The position numbers and the translations under genes were made by a program. The notes below the pieces were generated by a model. That model was given only the letters and a program-made list of their open reading frames with translations, had not been told where the DNA came from and made no database searches. Positions 7,785 through 16,436 of a DNA stretch of 64,000 bases are shown here, piece after piece. Origin of the DNA: Saccharibacillus deserti (GTDB lineage Bacteria > Bacillota > Bacilli > Paenibacillales > Paenibacillaceae); NCBI RefSeq assembly GCF_013618475.1, contig NZ_JABJVN010000006.1, forward strand, positions 248,001 to 312,000, in the 5' to 3' direction. Every line of letters begins with the position of its first letter. The stretch's first letter is position 1.

Positions 7785-9296
7785 TCAATGAATGCCCCGC
7801 ATCGCTTTGCGGATGATCGGAGCCAGCAGCAGCAGTACAGCGGCCAGCGCCAGCGCCGCGCCTCCGATAATGCCGAAATACAGTGTCTCGTTCTGCTCCG
7901 AATACAGCTGGCTGATCAGGGCGTTGAGCGCCTGCGCCGCCGCGGGTGCGAGGAACCACAGGCTCATCGCCTGCGCCGAGAAAGCGGCCGGCGCAAGCTT
8001 GGTCGTCGTCGACAAGCCGACCGGCGACAGACACAGTTCGCCGAGCACGACCACGAAATAGCTGAGCACCAGCCACAGCGGGCTGACGGGTCCGCCGCCG
8101 CCGAACTGGCCGGGGATCAGGATCACAAGGAACGAGAGACCCGCGAACAGCAGGCCAAGCGAGAATTTGACAGGAACGCTTGGCTGCCGGTCGCCGAGTT
8201 TGGTCCAGATCCAGGCGAATACGGGAGCCATAACGATGATGAACAGAGGATTCGCGGACTGGAACCAGGACGGTTCGATCTGAAGGCCCATAAAGTCCAA
8301 CTGCGTCCGTTTATCGGCATAGACGCCGAGGATGGTCGAACCCTGTTCCTGAATCGACCAGAACATGACCGCCGCGATAAAGAGCGGGATATAGGCCAGC
8401 AGCCGGGAGCGCTCGATATCGGTCGTTTTGCCGCTCCGGTACATGACGGTGAAGTAGGCGATCGGGATCAGGACGCCGAGGATGCCGATCGTGAACGTAA
8501 ACGAACGGATCGTCAACCAACCCTGCCAGGCCGCAATCGCGACAATGCCCGCAGCGACCAGCGTACCCAGTCCGAGAGTGGTCAGTACGCGGCCCCGTTC
8601 TGCGCGGGTCAGAGGATTGGGTACGACCGTTCCGGCCAGTCCCAGCGATTTTTTGCGCGTGAACAGAAAGACCAGCAGACCGGCCAGCATGCCGATCGCC
8701 GCCAGGGAGAATCCGAGGTGATAGTCGACTTTCTGGCCGATCGTTCCGACGATCAGAGGAGCGATGAACGCGCCGAGATTGATACCCATATAGAAAATGC
8801 TGAAGCCCGCGTCGCGCCGATTGTCGCTGTCCGCATACATCTCGCCGACCACGCTCGAGACATTGGGCTTGAGCATGCCGGTGCCGATGATGATCAGGCC
8901 CATCGAGATGAACATGGTGTTGGCGCCGTAAGGCAGGGCGAGCACCACGTGACCGATCATGATGAGAACACCGCCGCAGAACAGCGAACGCGATTTGCCC
9001 AGGATCCGGTCCGCGAGCCAGCCTCCGATAATGGTGGACATATAGACCAGCGAGCCGTAGATCGACATGATGGCGACGGCCGTCGACTGCGTGAAGCCCA
9101 ATCCGCCGTTGACGGTCGTGTCGTAGATGTAATACAGAAGAATCGCCCGCATGCCGTAGTAGGAGAACCGTTCCCAGAACTCCGTAAAGAACAGGGTCAG
9201 CAGCCCTCTCGGATGACCGAAGAATCCCGTCTGCGGCACGCTGTCCACGATATTTTGGCGGGTAAGCTCCGCTTGCCCTTTTTGTTTGCCTTTCAT
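7785..9296 (-). CDS. POT/PTR family proton-dependent di-/tripeptide transporter
   Basis: A 503-residue integral membrane protein of the proton-coupled oligopeptide transporter family (DtpT/YclF-like). The diagnostic N-terminal PTR signature is present: FFTEFWERFSYYGMRAILLYY, with the E-x-x-E-R proton-coupling motif. The second signature, GxxIADrxxG-like, appears as GGWLADRILGKSRS, and FYMGINLGAF matches PTR2. Some 12-14 transmembrane helices are expected. GGAGGGG before ATG 9296 fixes the start; the longer frame to 9380 has no ribosome binding site. It diverges from putP across 271 bp with no other gene. Confidence 0.9.
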   Translation of the reverse strand: MKGKQKGQAELTRQNIVDSVPQTGFFGHPRGLLTLFFTEFWERFSYYGMRAILLYYIYDTTVNGGLGFTQSTAVAIMSIYGSLVYMSTIIGGWLADRILGKSRSLFCGGVLIMIGHVVLALPYGANTMFISMGLIIIGTGMLKPNVSSVVGEMYADSDNRRDAGFSIFYMGINLGAFIAPLIVGTIGQKVDYHLGFSLAAIGMLAGLLVFLFTRKKSLGLAGTVVPNPLTRAERGRVLTTLGLGTLVAAGIVAIAAWQGWLTIRSFTFTIGILGVLIPIAYFTVMYRSGKTTDIERSRLLAYIPLFIAAVMFWSIQEQGSTILGVYADKRTQLDFMGLQIEPSWFQSANPLFIIVMAPVFAWIWTKLGDRQPSVPVKFSLGLLFAGLSFLVILIPGQFGGGGPVSPLWLVLSYFVVVLGELCLSPVGLSTTTKLAPAAFSAQAMSLWFLAPAAAQALNALISQLYSEQNETLYFGIIGGAALALAAVLLLLAPIIRKAMRGIH

Positions 9297-9567
9297 AATA
9301 CCCCTCCGTCGATGTTTGACCCTTAGATGTGCAGATTGCAGCGTGCTTTTTAAAATAAAGGATTGTGAAAGATTGAACAAGTATTTTTCGATAATCGAAC
9401 CCGCTGGTACCGCCCAAATGTGCTGAAGACGTTTTCAAGGCCTTATTTCTTTTCTATACCAACAAATCCGTTGCACTGACGCGGTAAATCAATTACGATC
9501 TTAAAATGATTGACTGGCGGGTAACGCCGGTCATCCGCTTTATCCAGAGAGAAACCGGGGGAGAAAC

Positions 9568-11010
9568 ATGGCCAATACTCAGATTTTGATTTCGCTTGCC
9601 ATTTATTTGGCGGGCATGCTGTTAATCGGCTGGATTGCGTATAAGCGCACATCCGGCTTGTCCGATTATGTCCTGGGAGGCCGCAGCCTGGGACCTGCCG
9701 TTACCGCTTTGAGCGCGGGCGCGGCCGATATGAGCGGCTGGCTGCTGATGGGTCTGCCGGGCGCGATGTTTACCCAGGGACTCAGTGCGGGCTGGATCGC
9801 CGTCGGTCTGACGGTCGGCGCCTATGCCAACTGGCTGTACGTGGCTCCGCGCCTGCGGACGTACACGGAGGAGGCGGGCGATGCCATGACGATTCCTTCG
9901 TATCTGGAGAACCGCTTCGGCGACGGTACACGGATCATCCGATTGGTGTCGGCGCTGGTCATTATCATATTCTTCACCTTTTATATTTCGTCGGGCATGG
10001 TGTCGGGCGGGGTGTTGTTCGAATCCAGCTTTGGCCTCGATTACCGGACAGGCTTATGGTTGGTGGCGGGAGTTACGATTGCTTACACGCTGTTCGGCGG
10101 TTTCCTGGCCGTCAGCTGGACGGACTTCGTGCAGGGGCTCATTATGTTCCTGGCGCTGGTGATGGTCCCGATCGTGACGCTGCTCCACAGCGGCGGCGTC
10201 TCGGGTTCGCTCGGCGAGATTCGCGCGATCGATCCATCCCTGCTCGATCCGCTCAAGGATGCCAGCGTGCTCGGTATTGTCTCGCTGCTGGCCTGGGGCT
10301 TGGGTTATTTCGGCCAGCCGCATATCATTGTGCGTTTCATGGCGATTTCTTCGGTCAAAGAGATCAAAAAAGCCCGCCGGATCGGGATGGGTTGGATGAT
10401 CTTCTCCGTTGCGGGAGCGATGCTGACCGGTCTGCTCGGCGCGGCCTATTTCTCGCGCAGCGGCTTGAACCTGGCCGATCCGGAGACGGTATTTATCGAA
10501 CTGTCCCGCATCTTGTTCCATCCGCTGATTACGGGCTTCCTGCTCGCAGCCCTGCTTGCCGCCGTCATGAGCACCATCTCTTCCCAACTGCTGGTCACTT
10601 CCAGCTCGCTGACGGAAGATTTGTACCGGATCTTTCTGCGCCGCGGCGCTTCCGAGAAAGAACTGACGCGGGTCAGCCGTCTGGCGGTGCTGGTCGTCTC
10701 GATTGCCGCACTGGCGCTGTCGTACACCAAAAACGATACGATTCTGACGCTGGTTGCGTATGCCTGGGCCGGCTTCGGCGCTTCGTTCGGCCCGGTGATT
10801 CTGCTGAGTCTGTATTGGAAACGGATGAACCGCTGGGGCGCGCTGGCCGGCATGGTTGCCGGCGCTCTGACGGTTATCGTCTGGGCCAACATACCGGTAC
10901 TCAAAGAAACGCTGTACGAGATCGTACCGGGCTTTGCCGTCAACTTGATCGCTATCGTGGCGGTCAGCCTGCTGACCGGCGCACGCGGAGGGCAGCGGAC
11001 GAACAAGTAA
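9568..11010 (+). CDS. putP: Sodium/proline symporter
   Basis: A 480-residue sodium:solute symporter. Hallmarks of PutP are the start region SDYVLGGRSLGPAVTALSAGAADMSGW, the WLYVAPRLR segment and the family signature GWGLGYFGQPHIIVRFMA-like region around residues 235-255. About 13 transmembrane helices are expected. The role is proline uptake for osmoprotection or as carbon and nitrogen source. GGGGGAG precedes the ATG. Proline dehydrogenase is not adjacent. A terminator follows at 11035. Confidence 0.92.
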   Translation: MANTQILISLAIYLAGMLLIGWIAYKRTSGLSDYVLGGRSLGPAVTALSAGAADMSGWLLMGLPGAMFTQGLSAGWIAVGLTVGAYANWLYVAPRLRTYTEEAGDAMTIPSYLENRFGDGTRIIRLVSALVIIIFFTFYISSGMVSGGVLFESSFGLDYRTGLWLVAGVTIAYTLFGGFLAVSWTDFVQGLIMFLALVMVPIVTLLHSGGVSGSLGEIRAIDPSLLDPLKDASVLGIVSLLAWGLGYFGQPHIIVRFMAISSVKEIKKARRIGMGWMIFSVAGAMLTGLLGAAYFSRSGLNLADPETVFIELSRILFHPLITGFLLAALLAAVMSTISSQLLVTSSSLTEDLYRIFLRRGASEKELTRVSRLAVLVVSIAALALSYTKNDTILTLVAYAWAGFGASFGPVILLSLYWKRMNRWGALAGMVAGALTVIVWANIPVLKETLYEIVPGFAVNLIAIVAVSLLTGARGGQRTNK

Positions 11011-11034
11011 AGGCCGCAGCTGCGGACGGATCCG

Positions 11035-11064
11035 AAAACGCGCCTTTTCCAGGGGCGCGTTTTT
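11035..11064 (+). terminator. Rho-independent terminator of putP
   Basis: A 10-bp stem (AAAACGCGCC at 11035-11044 with GGCGCGTTTT at 11054-11063) whose descending arm ends in TTTTT. Confidence 0.8.
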
Positions 11065-11279
11065 GCTGTGCCGATTCGCCCGAACGTCTTCCTTTTCATC
11101 AAAAAGTGTCCGAAAATATTGCCTTCATTAAAGAGAAATCGTATGCTGAATGGGAATATCGGGAAGTTCCGCAGAATGCCGGGAATTTACGCAACGAATC
11201 TTCGCGCAGTGCGTATACAGTTGGCGTAAACCGATGCATGGCCGTAAATGGGATAGGGAAACAGAAAGGGGACTGCCGA

Positions 11280-11492
11280 ATGGATAAAGACATTGCCGTC
11301 ATTTTGTTCGAAAAAATGGTCGGAGGCGAATTGAGACAGATCGAAGAGCGCCCGTGGAGCATGAATATGGTAGCGGCGCTTGAACATGCCAACTATCTGG
11401 TCGTTCAGGGTAAAGAATATGAAGCGGTCGAAGGCCGGCTGAATGTCGATACGGGCAAGCTGGAGCTGCTGCTCGTGCCGATGCACGGCTGA
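11280..11492 (+). CDS. 70-aa protein of unknown function, first gene of ligase/channel cluster
   Basis: A short acidic soluble protein with AAAGGGGA upstream of ATG 11280. It begins DKDIAVILFEKMVGGELRQ and ends KLELLLVPMHG. It is predicted as a compact alpha/beta domain, with no signal peptide or membrane segment and no cysteines. The gene lies 47 bp before the Gly/Ser-rich protein gene with no terminator between them, so it probably shares the transcript of the ATP-grasp cluster. No family is recognised. Confidence 0.65.
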   Translation: MDKDIAVILFEKMVGGELRQIEERPWSMNMVAALEHANYLVVQGKEYEAVEGRLNVDTGKLELLLVPMHG

Positions 11493-11539
11493 CACCCGGC
11501 GGCGGAACACGCAAGCTTTTCGAAGGAGGGACAAGAACG

Positions 11540-12268
11540 TTGGATCATACGGACAAAGAGCGTTATACATTGAAAGCGGAATCTTCGGACACGGGTTCCG
11601 GTACGCCGGAAAAAGGCAAAGCCAAAGAAAGCGGTCCGGAGCGGGAAGCAGGCTTCAGCCGGCCGGTCAAGGTCCTGTCGACGTCGCTGGGTCTTGCCCT
11701 GCTCGCCAATACGGCCTTGATTCCGGGAGGAGCCTTGGCTTCGAACGCATCGGGAGGTTCTTCCGAGCCCAAGCTGGTCGAGTTTTCGACGGAAGAGGTC
11801 AAGCAGTACTACGATCCGACGGTCGATTGGAGCCTGCCGATCACGGAAGAAGATCTGAAGGAGCAGGAGCAGACGACCGCGCCGTCCGACGGTTCGGAAG
11901 GCACGACGGTCGTCAATAATTATTACGGCGGGTACGGTTCCGGCTTCGGCTGGGGCGATCTGATGCTGTACCATTTCCTGTTCAACAATGCCGGCGTCTA
12001 CTCGTCGCGCGGCTGGTATAACAACCGCCGCGGCTACTACGCGGGATCGACCCGGCCGTATACGCCGCGCACCTACAGCAGCGGCAGCTTCCAGAACCGT
12101 TCGGTAAACGGTTCGACGGTGCGACCGAAGACCTCGAATTCCACAGGCAAAATCACACGCCGCTCCACCTCTTCGGGTTCCGGCGGCGTAGGCGGCAGAT
12201 CCAGCGGACTCAGCTCGTCGGGTTCCAAGTCGTCCGGTTCGAAGTCCGGCGGCTTCTTCGGCGGATGA
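11540..12268 (+). CDS. Gly/Ser/Tyr-rich exported protein of ATP-grasp cluster
   Basis: A 242-residue protein starting at TTG 11540 after AAGGAGGG. Residues ~1-40 are charged and low-complexity. Residues ~43-68 form a hydrophobic signal/anchor (VLSTSLGLALLANTALIPGG) with a possible AxA cleavage site. A middle acidic segment precedes VVNNYYGGYGSGFGWGD, and the last ~60 residues are Ser/Gly-rich ending GGFFGG. It is likely translocated and flexible. Its stop overlaps the ligase start in ATGA, which indicates translational coupling. Its position resembles that of YjfM (DUF1190) in the E. coli yjf cluster, but homology is not established from sequence. Confidence 0.75.
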   Translation: MDHTDKERYTLKAESSDTGSGTPEKGKAKESGPEREAGFSRPVKVLSTSLGLALLANTALIPGGALASNASGGSSEPKLVEFSTEEVKQYYDPTVDWSLPITEEDLKEQEQTTAPSDGSEGTTVVNNYYGGYGSGFGWGDLMLYHFLFNNAGVYSSRGWYNNRRGYYAGSTRPYTPRTYSSGSFQNRSVNGSTVRPKTSNSTGKITRRSTSSGSGGVGGRSSGLSSSGSKSSGSKSGGFFGG

Positions 12269-13476
12269 GCGGGATATTTCGAATCGCGGGCACGCCGTCG
12301 GAAGACCGCGCGGCCCGCGTAGAGGAACTGCGCGAACTGGGCTTTGCCTGGGCGGATTATGAAGACGAACGGTACTGGATCGATCAGGCTGCCGTTATGG
12401 ACGAATCGGTTCATGCCGAGCTGGACGAAGCCTCGCGCCGTCTGTGGGGCGTGTTCGACAAAGCGGTCCGCTATGTGCACCGCCGCCGCAATTTGTACGA
12501 GCTGATCGGAATTCCGCCCGTGCTGTGGAACATGCTCGATCAGGCCCCGGTCGCGGAAGAAGCGAAGATCAGCCGCTATGCGCGTTTCGACTTTGCCGTG
12601 ACGGAAGATCCCGACGCGCCGAATCAGGCCCGGATCAAACTGCTGGAGCTGAACGCGGATACGCCGACCGGCTACGTGGAGTCTTCGATCGCGACGCCCT
12701 GGATGTGCGAACGGGTCGGGGTTCGCAGTATGAACGGGGCGATGCCGGAGCGGGTGAAGTCCGCCTGGGCCTCCGAACGGCCCGACACGGCGGCGTGTAT
12801 CGCTTACGGCGAGCATGAAGAAGACTCGGGCACGATCAAAGCTCTGGTTAAGCACAGCGGGCGCGATATGCGTCTGGTCGATTGTCTGGAGCTGACGATC
12901 GACGACGGTCTGGTCAAGGATGGCCAAGGGCGGACGATTGAGCGCATGTTCGCTTTGTACCCCAAAGAATGGATGTCGGTCGACGATGGCGGCGAAGCGC
13001 TCGCTTATGCGGTCGAGAGCGGACAGCTCAAACTGTTCAATCATCCCCACGCTATTCTGCTGCAGTCCAAAGGCATGATGGCCGTCATCTGGGGGCTGCA
13101 CGAACTGGGTATGCTGTACGACGAGCAGGAAAGGGAAGCGATTTCCCGGTACATGCTGCCTACATACACCAAGCCTTTGTTCTCCGGCGACTACGTATCC
13201 AAGTCCATGTTCGGCCGCGAAGGCGGTTCGGTGCGGATGTACGGACAATCCGGGGAATTGGAACTGCAGGACGAGGAAGGCTACGATACGAGCGGACTGT
13301 TTCCGGTCGTGTATCAAAAAAGAGCGGATCTGCCGCGCGTAACGACCGCCGAAGGCGAGTTTCACCTGCTTGCGGGCATGTTCGTGATCGACGGCGTTCC
13401 GTGCGGCATGCTGGGCCGCGCCGGAGGACTCATTACCGGCAATGCCAGTCATTTTATCGCGTTGGGAGTGGAATAG
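12265..13476 (+). CDS. Glutathionylspermidine synthase-like ATP-grasp ligase
   Basis: A 403-residue ATP-grasp C-N ligase of the GspS C-terminal family (E. coli YjfC/YgiC type), which makes amide bonds between a peptide carboxylate and an amine. Family motifs are visible: LLELNADTPTGYVES at ~129-143, the FNHPHAILLQSKG region, and the ATP-binding YVSKSMFGREGGSVRM near residue 313. The CHAP amidase domain of true Gsp synthetase/amidase is absent. Substrate is unknown; Firmicutes generally lack glutathionylspermidine, so a different peptide or polyamine is inferred. It overlaps the exported-protein gene by 4 nt and abuts the lipoprotein gene. Confidence 0.88.
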   Translation: MSGIFRIAGTPSEDRAARVEELRELGFAWADYEDERYWIDQAAVMDESVHAELDEASRRLWGVFDKAVRYVHRRRNLYELIGIPPVLWNMLDQAPVAEEAKISRYARFDFAVTEDPDAPNQARIKLLELNADTPTGYVESSIATPWMCERVGVRSMNGAMPERVKSAWASERPDTAACIAYGEHEEDSGTIKALVKHSGRDMRLVDCLELTIDDGLVKDGQGRTIERMFALYPKEWMSVDDGGEALAYAVESGQLKLFNHPHAILLQSKGMMAVIWGLHELGMLYDEQEREAISRYMLPTYTKPLFSGDYVSKSMFGREGGSVRMYGQSGELELQDEEGYDTSGLFPVVYQKRADLPRVTTAEGEFHLLAGMFVIDGVPCGMLGRAGGLITGNASHFIALGVE

Positions 13477-14190
13477 ATGCTGCGAAATATCGAAAGGTCC
13501 GCGGACCCGGCAGGCCGTCAGGCGGCTTCCGAATCCGTTTCCGGACAAGCCCGGGAGCCCGGAACCGAACGAACCCGCCGTCTGCGGACATGGGTCTGGC
13601 TGCCTGCGCTGCTGATCCTGGTGCTTGTACTCGGCGCCTGCTCGAAGAGTTCCGTAACGAGCACGAATGCCGACGACGGACCGGGTGAAAACACCGTGCC
13701 GTGGGATTACCGGATCCAGGAAGGTTCGGTCGGCGATTTGATCGGAAGCGATATGACCGTGCTGCCGGACAACGAGCTGCTGCCGAACGACAACAATTAC
13801 GCGACCGGCCAGCAGGTGTGGACGCTGCAGTCGATGAGCGCCACGCTGACGACCGACGAACAGGGACGCAACGACGTCCAGCTGTCCGGTTGGACGACGC
13901 TCAAGTCGTACCCCGACGAAGCGGCGGCGAAGACCGATCTGGAAAACCTCAAGGTTTCGGTCACGACGGATGTGGACGTGGTCGGCGTGTACAAAACGGA
14001 ATACAACGGCGAGACGCGCAACTTTGCCGTGCTGGAGCTGCCGTCGGGCAACCGGATGAAGCAGCCCGTCGACACGTCGCGTTACGACAAGCTCAAAGAC
14101 GTCAAGACCGTTTCGGTCGTGCTGGAAGAAGTACATGACTTTGCCGATTACGATCTGGCATATGCGAAATTTCGGGGGTGGGCCAAGTGA
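13477..14190 (+). CDS. Predicted lipoprotein of ATP-grasp cluster
   Basis: A 237-residue protein with a long charged N-terminal extension (~36 residues), then a hydrophobic segment WLPALLILVLVLGAC ending in a lipobox-like LGAC. The mature part is soluble and acidic with repeated Asp/Asn (LPDNELLPNDNNY) and no recognised domain. The ATG immediately follows the ligase stop and the TGA overlaps the DUF350 ATG by one base, so the three genes are tightly coupled. The unusually long pre-lipobox region could mean the true start is internal, for example near residues 34-37. I considered DUF4247 but could not support it. Confidence 0.72.
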   Translation: MLRNIERSADPAGRQAASESVSGQAREPGTERTRRLRTWVWLPALLILVLVLGACSKSSVTSTNADDGPGENTVPWDYRIQEGSVGDLIGSDMTVLPDNELLPNDNNYATGQQVWTLQSMSATLTTDEQGRNDVQLSGWTTLKSYPDEAAAKTDLENLKVSVTTDVDVVGVYKTEYNGETRNFAVLELPSGNRMKQPVDTSRYDKLKDVKTVSVVLEEVHDFADYDLAYAKFRGWAK

Positions 14191-14603
14191 TGGAAGATTT
14201 GGGATTTGACTGGGTAACACTGTACAACCTTGCGGTCAGCTTGATCGCGATTATCGTGCTGCAGATTTTGGGCATGCTTATTTTCTTCATCAAGACGCCG
14301 TTCAACGATATGGAAGAACTGCGCAAAGGCAACGTAGCCGTAGGCCTCGCGCTCGGCGGCAAGTTTATCGCGACCGGTATCATCCTGGGCATTTCCGCCT
14401 ACACCAATACGTCGATCTGGTACATGGCGATCTGGTTCGTGGTCGGACAAATCTGTCTGGTGATCGTCTATTACGTGTTCGAACTGCTGACGCCGAAGTT
14501 CAAAATCTCGGATCAGTTGGAAAAAGGCAATGTGGCTGTCGGTCTGCTGCTGGGCGCGGTATTTATCGGCACGGCACTCTCGATCAGCAGTCTGATTATC
14601 TGA
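14190..14603 (+). CDS. DUF350 family membrane protein
   Basis: A 137-residue protein with four hydrophobic helices made of two homologous halves, each with a charged loop. The motif ELRKGNVAVGLALGG in the first half is repeated as QLEKGNVAVGLLLGA in the second, which is the duplicated DUF350 unit (E. coli YjfL-like). Function is unknown; the family recurrently sits beside GspS-like ligases and ion-channel genes. The ATG at 14190 overlaps the preceding TGA; a GTG three bases earlier is also possible. A convergent terminator follows. Confidence 0.9.
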   Translation: MEDLGFDWVTLYNLAVSLIAIIVLQILGMLIFFIKTPFNDMEELRKGNVAVGLALGGKFIATGIILGISAYTNTSIWYMAIWFVVGQICLVIVYYVFELLTPKFKISDQLEKGNVAVGLLLGAVFIGTALSISSLII

Positions 14604-14616
14604 TTGGCGCAGGAAA

Positions 14617-14651
14617 AAGGCCGCGTCCGCTATCGCAGCGGGCGCGGCCTT
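14617..14651. terminator. Bidirectional terminator between DUF350 and DUF4178 genes
   Basis: A near-perfect 15-bp stem (14617-14631 with 14637-14651, arms starting AAGGCCGCG) with one mismatch and a short loop between the convergent genes. Confidence 0.75.
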
Positions 14652-14695
14652 ATCACACTGTGCGTGCCGACTAAAGTTCAGGTGCGACCAGTCCC

Positions 14696-15208
14696 TCAGG
14701 CTCCGCCGCCGCGAATGACGCGCACGTCGGCCGGAGGGATATCTTCGCCTTCGTACAGCATGAAGCGGCCGTCCATCCATTCGATGCGGAGCAGCTTCAT
14801 GTCGTCGGACTGGTACTGCCAGACCGACTGGTCGCCGCCCTGCATGAACGGGGTACGTCCCGTCGTCACGACATGGCCGTTGTACTGTTCTTCGAGATGG
14901 TAAACGGTACCGTCGAGGTCCATCGTGGTCGGCACTTCCTGAATGGAATCGAGACGTCCGTCGATCGGACGGTACAGCGCGTACGTGTTTTCTTCGCGTT
15001 CTTCGATGACCAGGTAAGACAGGTTCGCCCCGTCGCGCAGCGTCAATACGACGGCTTTGCGGCGGGCATTCTGGGTGCGGCCGGTGACTTCGTACGTCAC
15101 CAGGGACACTTCGCAGATATCGCCCGGCCCGATATCGAGAATACCGCGTTCTTTGATCGGCGCTTCGGGTTTGGCGAAGATGTTGCGGATACGCTTGAAC
15201 ATGGACAT
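14696..15208 (-). CDS. DUF4178 domain protein
   Basis: A 170-residue soluble protein. After a basic N terminus (MFKRIRNIFAK) come beta-rich segments GDICEVSLVTYEVTGRTQ, SYLVIEEREENTYALYRP and VYHLEEQYNG, in line with DUF4178. That family is often found beside DUF350, GspS-like ligases and PspA or channel genes. GGAGG eight nt before the ATG at 15208 selects this start; ATG 15202 is an alternative. It is transcribed opposite to its neighbours and diverges from the K+ channel gene. Confidence 0.8.
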   Translation of the reverse strand: MSMFKRIRNIFAKPEAPIKERGILDIGPGDICEVSLVTYEVTGRTQNARRKAVVLTLRDGANLSYLVIEEREENTYALYRPIDGRLDSIQEVPTTMDLDGTVYHLEEQYNGHVVTTGRTPFMQGGDQSVWQYQSDDMKLLRIEWMDGRFMLYEGEDIPPADVRVIRGGGA

Positions 15209-15370
15209 GATTTTGGCCTCCAACCTGGAATGAATGGGGTGCAGCCGGCTTGTCCGGCAGATTTCGCATTAAGAAGCTTTACGTGATCTCGAGCGGCCGC
15301 GTTTCGCAAAAGTCTTCTTTGTTCTATCGTAGACGATCCGCGGCCCGAATCCAAGCAAGGGGGAGCGAAC

Positions 15371-16399
15371 GTGCATTTTTTTATCCGGCTGTCGACCAAG
15401 TTGATGCATCTGCGCAAAACGACGATCGGAATCATCATCTTGACGTTCGTGCTGCTCAGCGCAACGATCGCTTATGCGCTTGAACCTTCAACCTTTACCA
15501 GTTGGTTCAACGCCTTCTATTGGGTGATGACCACAATGGCCACGGTGGGTTACGGCGATTATTTCGCCACGACGCCCGCAGGCAAAGTTTTTACCATTTT
15601 CCTGTATATCTTCGGAATCGGGCTGCTCAGTCTTGTGATCGGCAAGGTGATCGATTCAATTGCGGAAGTGCAGCGGCAGAGAGGAGCGGGCCTGTTGAAA
15701 TTTGAAGGACGTCGGCATATCGTCATCATCAATTGGGGCAAAAAAGCGCGATCGGCAATCGAAGAGATTCTGGAAAGCGAACCGAAAACGCAGATCGTGC
15801 TGATCGACGAATCGAACCGGCATCCGCTGGAGCATCTGGAACAGGTTCATTTTGTCAGCGGCGATCCGTCGGCGGATCATATTCTGGCCAAAGCGAGCAT
15901 CGCGACCTGCCGGGCCGCGATCATCTTCGCGGACGAGCGGATCGAAGAAGGGGCATTGGTCGACGGCAAGTCGCTGCTGATCGTGTCCAGCATCGAGCGG
16001 ATCGCGCCGCAGGTGCATACGACGGTCGAGATCACGATCGAGAATCACGTTCAGAACTTCCGCCACGCGCAGGTGAACGAGTTCATCCTGTCGCATGACG
16101 CCATCTCGCGCCTCGCGGTGCGGGCGGCGCTGCACGAAGGCAGTTCGGACGTAATCACGCAGCTGCTCAACCGGACCAACGGCAGCGACGTGTACGAAGT
16201 AGCGGTCGACCGGTCGTGGCGGACGTACGGCGACGCGTTTCAGGCGCTGCTGGCGCAGGGAGCGACGCTGATCGCCGACCGCGAAGACCTCGGCATCAAC
16301 CGCAAGCTCGATACGCCGATTCCGGACAAGGCGAAGCTGTATGTGGTAGCGGACTCCGAGACGCACCGGCGGATTTCGGGACGAGCCGAGCGTCCGTAA
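15371..16399 (+). CDS. Two-TM potassium channel with RCK (TrkA-N) domain
   Basis: A 342-residue MthK/YugO-type channel. TM1 is TIGIIILTFVLLSATIAYAL, the pore helix and filter are TTMATVGYGD (K+ selectivity), and TM2 is FTIFLYIFGIGLLSLVIGKV. From ~105 a Rossmann-like RCK domain begins (HIVIINWGKKARSAIEE). The ligand-binding acid follows in IVLIDESNRHPLE. The usual GxGxxG is degenerate, as in YugO relatives. The GTG start at 15371 has AAGGGGGAG upstream. It closes the ATP-grasp/DUF350/DUF4178 neighbourhood. YugO relatives mediate K+ release in B. subtilis biofilms; that role here is inference. Confidence 0.9.
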   Translation: MHFFIRLSTKLMHLRKTTIGIIILTFVLLSATIAYALEPSTFTSWFNAFYWVMTTMATVGYGDYFATTPAGKVFTIFLYIFGIGLLSLVIGKVIDSIAEVQRQRGAGLLKFEGRRHIVIINWGKKARSAIEEILESEPKTQIVLIDESNRHPLEHLEQVHFVSGDPSADHILAKASIATCRAAIIFADERIEEGALVDGKSLLIVSSIERIAPQVHTTVEITIENHVQNFRHAQVNEFILSHDAISRLAVRAALHEGSSDVITQLLNRTNGSDVYEVAVDRSWRTYGDAFQALLAQGATLIADREDLGINRKLDTPIPDKAKLYVVADSETHRRISGRAERP

Positions 16400-16436
16400 G
16401 AAGCGGTGTGGAAGATTAAATAAGGAGAGAAAGGTC

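Noticed and set aside
7317-9326. Long plus-strand open frame opposite the POT transporter
   Set aside because: The minus strand encodes a complete PTR-family transporter with signature motifs. The plus frame also runs through the rhaM gene in another frame and is Gln/Arg-rich noise.
13477-14190. DUF4247 assignment for the lipoprotein in the ATP-grasp cluster
   Set aside because: Genomic context suggested it, but I could not match the mature sequence to the family pattern, so it is left unassigned.
12073-14220. Long minus-strand open frame opposite the ATP-grasp cluster
   Set aside because: It overlaps three well-supported, translationally coupled plus-strand genes and encodes no recognisable motif.
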